Shown piece after piece: positions 13,171 through 15,335 of a DNA stretch of 15,335 nt. Where the stretch lies: the NCBI GenBank assembly GCA_035369845.1, contig DAOOVD010000055.1, forward strand, positions 1-15,335, in the 5' to 3' direction. Source of the stretch: DAOOVD01 sp035369845. GTDB taxonomy: Bacteria > Bacillota > Desulfotomaculia > Desulfotomaculales > Pelotomaculaceae. The notes under the pieces are model-generated. The model saw only the letters and a program-made list of their open reading frames with translations. It searched no databases and was not told the DNA's origin. Position 1 is the first letter of the stretch. Each line of letters starts with the position of its first letter. The translations under genes were made by a program, and so were the position numbers.

Positions 13171-15246
13171 ATGGCGCGTCAAATCCCGCTGGATAAGACT
13201 CGAAACATAGGAATAATGGCCCACATTGACGCCGGCAAGACCACGACCACCGAACGTATTCTTTTTTATACCGGCAAGGTTCACAAGATCGGCGAGGTCC
13301 ACGACGGGGCGGCCACCATGGACTGGATGGTGCAGGAACAGGAGCGCGGTATCACCATCACCTCCGCTGCAACCAGTTGCCGCTGGCGCGATTGCCAGAT
13401 TAATATCATCGACACGCCCGGCCACGTGGACTTTACGGTTGAAGTCGAGCGCTCATTGCGCGTGCTCGACGGGGCGGTCGCCATCTTCTGTTCGGTGGGT
13501 GGTGTCGAACCCCAGTCGGAAACGGTATGGCGCCAGGCCGATAAGTACGGTGTCCCGCGGATAGCCTACATAAACAAGATGGACCGGGTGGGCGCTGACT
13601 TTTACCGGGGGATTGAAATGATCAGGGAACGCCTGGGAGCCAATCCGGTCGCGGTTCAGCTGCCTATCGGGATGGAGGACGGTTTCCGCGGCGTTGTTGA
13701 TCTGGTCAGAAACAAAGCAATCATATATATCGACGACCTCGGCACCGTCAGTGAAGAACAGGACATACCGCCGGAAATGATTGAAGAGGCGGCGGCCATG
13801 AGGGAGAGGCTGGTGGAGGCCGTTGCCGAGGCCGATGAAAAACTGATGATGAAGTATCTTGAAAACGTTACGCTTACCGAGGAAGAGATAAAGGAGGGGT
13901 TGCGCAACGCCACCCTTAAAGTCAGGTTGATTCCGGTGCTGTGCGGTTCCTCTTTCAAAAACAAAGGGGTCCAGCCGCTGCTGGATGCGATTGTGGACTA
14001 CCTGCCCGCCCCCACCGACGTTCCGGCAATCCGGGGAATCGACCCCCGGACCGGCGCCGAAGACGTGCGGGCGGCCAAAGACGACGAGGGTTTCTCGGCC
14101 CTGGCCTTTAAAATCGCAACTGACCCGTTTGTCGGCAAGCTGACTTTTTTCAGGGTTTACTCGGGACATTTGAAAACAGGATCGTATATATACAACTCCA
14201 CCAGAAACCGCAGGGAGAGGATCGGGCGCATTCTGAGAATGCACGCCAATCACCGCGAGGACATCGAAGAAGTTTTTTCCGGGGATATAGTCGCCGCCGT
14301 AGGTTTGAAGGCAACCGGCACCGGCGATACCCTGTGCAGTGAGAATAAACCCATTGTTCTCGAGTCCATGGATTTTCCGGAACCTGTCATCCAGGTGGCT
14401 ATCGAGCCCAAGACCAAGCTCGACCAGGAAAAAATGGGGGTCGCCCTGCAAAAGCTGGCTGAAGAGGACCCCACCTTCCGGATCAACACCGATGCGGAAA
14501 CCGGGCAGACGTTAATTTCCGGAATGGGAGAGCTTCACCTGGAGATTATTGTCGACAGGCTGCTGCGCGAGTTCAAGGTGGAGGCGAACGTAGGCCGGCC
14601 GCAGGTGGCCTACAAGGAAACCATTACGAAAAAGGCCGGCGCGGAGGGCAAATTCATCCGCCAGACCGGCGGGCGCGGCCAGTACGGCCACGTGGTTTTG
14701 GAAATCGAGCCGCGGGAGCCGGGCGCCGGCTACCAGTTCAACAATAAAATCGTCGGCGGGGTCATACCCAGGGAATTCATACCCGCCGTTGAGGCCGGCG
14801 TCAGGGAGGCTTTGGAAAACGGCGTGCTGGCTGGTTTCCCGATGATAGATGTCGAGGTCACCCTGACCGACGGCTCGTACCACGACGTGGACTCCTCGGA
14901 AGTGGCCTTCAAGATTGCCGGCTCCATAGGATTGAAGAATGCCGCCCAGAAGGCCGGGGCGGTTCTTCTGGAACCGGTCATGAAAGTCGAGGTAGTGGTT
15001 AACGAGGAGTACATGGGCGATGTTATCGGCGACCTGAACTCGCGAAGGGGGCGGATCGAGGAGATGACCGCCCGCGCCGGGGCGCAGGTGATCAGAGCTT
15101 ACGTGCCGCTGGCCGAGATGTTCGGGTACGCTACCGATCTCCGCTCCCGCACGCAGGGGCGGGGCACTTACACCATGGAATTCAGCCATTACGCCCAGGT
15201 GCCCGGCAACATCGCGGAAGGAATTATTACCAGAAGACAAGGGTAA
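13171..15246 (+). CDS. fusA: Elongation factor G
   Basis: EF-G is the GTPase that drives translocation and, with RRF, ribosome recycling. The 691-residue product is full length. GTPase motifs are G1 AHIDAGKTT (17-25), the switch region QERGITI, G3 DTPGH (81-85) and G4 NKMD (135-138). Later domains include GELHLEIIVDRLLREFKVE and the domain IV block RQTGGRGQYGHVVLEIEP. It starts 14 bases after the rpsG stop with GGGAGTGATC as ribosome binding site, implying a shared message. The intact G domain and domain IV loop suggest a canonical translocase rather than a tetracycline-protection or fusA2-type paralog. Confidence 0.98.
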   Translation: MARQIPLDKTRNIGIMAHIDAGKTTTTERILFYTGKVHKIGEVHDGAATMDWMVQEQERGITITSAATSCRWRDCQINIIDTPGHVDFTVEVERSLRVLDGAVAIFCSVGGVEPQSETVWRQADKYGVPRIAYINKMDRVGADFYRGIEMIRERLGANPVAVQLPIGMEDGFRGVVDLVRNKAIIYIDDLGTVSEEQDIPPEMIEEAAAMRERLVEAVAEADEKLMMKYLENVTLTEEEIKEGLRNATLKVRLIPVLCGSSFKNKGVQPLLDAIVDYLPAPTDVPAIRGIDPRTGAEDVRAAKDDEGFSALAFKIATDPFVGKLTFFRVYSGHLKTGSYIYNSTRNRRERIGRILRMHANHREDIEEVFSGDIVAAVGLKATGTGDTLCSENKPIVLESMDFPEPVIQVAIEPKTKLDQEKMGVALQKLAEEDPTFRINTDAETGQTLISGMGELHLEIIVDRLLREFKVEANVGRPQVAYKETITKKAGAEGKFIRQTGGRGQYGHVVLEIEPREPGAGYQFNNKIVGGVIPREFIPAVEAGVREALENGVLAGFPMIDVEVTLTDGSYHDVDSSEVAFKIAGSIGLKNAAQKAGAVLLEPVMKVEVVVNEEYMGDVIGDLNSRRGRIEEMTARAGAQVIRAYVPLAEMFGYATDLRSRTQGRGTYTMEFSHYAQVPGNIAEGIITRRQG

Positions 15247-15294
15247 AATATCCCAAGACAATTATAAGCCAAACACATTAAGGAGGAAGAACCG

Positions 15295-15335
15295 ATGGCC
15301 AAACAGAGATTTGAGCGGACGAAACCCCACGTTAA
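15295..15335 (+). CDS. tuf: Elongation factor Tu, N-terminal start only (second tuf copy)
   Basis: ATG 15295, 6 bases after AAGGAGGA, opens MAKQRFERTKPHV, the standard EF-Tu N-terminus; the window ends after 13 full codons. It follows fusA by 48 bases as in the classical str operon. With the tuf tail at 1-55 it shows that two tuf copies, both on the + strand, bracket this region. Confidence 0.95.
   Translation, partial: MAKQRFERTKPHV

Noticed and set aside
13453..14451. 332-codon minus-strand frame inside fusA
   Set aside because: Shadow frame opposite EF-G; no start signals or family motif.
1..15335. CRISPR array, phage or transposase genes
   Set aside because: No regularly spaced repeats and no such coding sequence on either strand.

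Overview
This window is the RNA polymerase / ribosomal-protein core region of a Gram-positive, clostridial-type genome. Every gene is on the + strand. Evidence for a Firmicute is the full AGGAGGTG-type ribosome binding sites, GTG and TTG starts on key genes, a Firmicute-style L10 leader, the order rpmG-secE-nusG-rplK-rplA-rplJ-rplL-rpoB-rpoC-L7Ae-rpsL-rpsG-fusA-tuf, and a second tuf just upstream of rpmG. Sequence feel and gene order suggest Peptococcaceae (Pelotomaculum/Desulfotomaculum type). That placement is my inference and was not tested by a search.

Layout. 1-55: last codons of one tuf. 56-283: spacer with a hairpin and two candidate promoters. 284-433 rpmG, 538-951 secE, 1004-1531 nusG, 1559-1987 rplK, 2035-2733 rplA. 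2734-3079: an L10 leader (attenuator type) followed by an unusually long GC-rich spacer with a perfect 18-bp palindrome. 3080-3610 rplJ, 3662-4042 rplL. 4043-4675: 633-bp gene-free stretch holding a strong hairpin, a repeat element (copy A) that itself carries a 75-bp insertion, a strong promoter and an AT-rich leader. 4676-8092 rpoB. 8093-8373: a second copy (B) of the repeat plus an 18-bp palindrome. 8374-11868 rpoC. 11873-11901 promoter, then a small L7Ae-family gene, rpsL, rpsG, fusA and the first 41 bases of a second tuf.

How it works together. SecE is the small subunit of the SecYEG translocon. NusG and the two large polymerase subunits run and pace transcription. L1, L10, L11, L7/L12 and L33 belong to the large ribosomal subunit, S7 and S12 to the small one, and EF-G and EF-Tu drive elongation. 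Three promoters share TTGACA, a 17-bp spacer and an extended TGn -10. They mark likely transcription units starting at rpmG, rpoB and the L7Ae-type gene. The L10 leader adds feedback control of rplJL.

The protein-coding content is ordinary. The unusual content lies between genes: (1) a MITE-like element in the same orientation on both sides of rpoB, one copy between rpoB and rpoC; (2) a nested 75-bp hairpin insertion in copy A; (3) a hairpin between secE and nusG that appears to bring a distant, near-perfect Shine-Dalgarno sequence to the right distance from the nusG start; (4) two perfect 18-bp palindromes just upstream of rplJ and rpoC. I found no CRISPR array, tRNA, rRNA or transposase gene.
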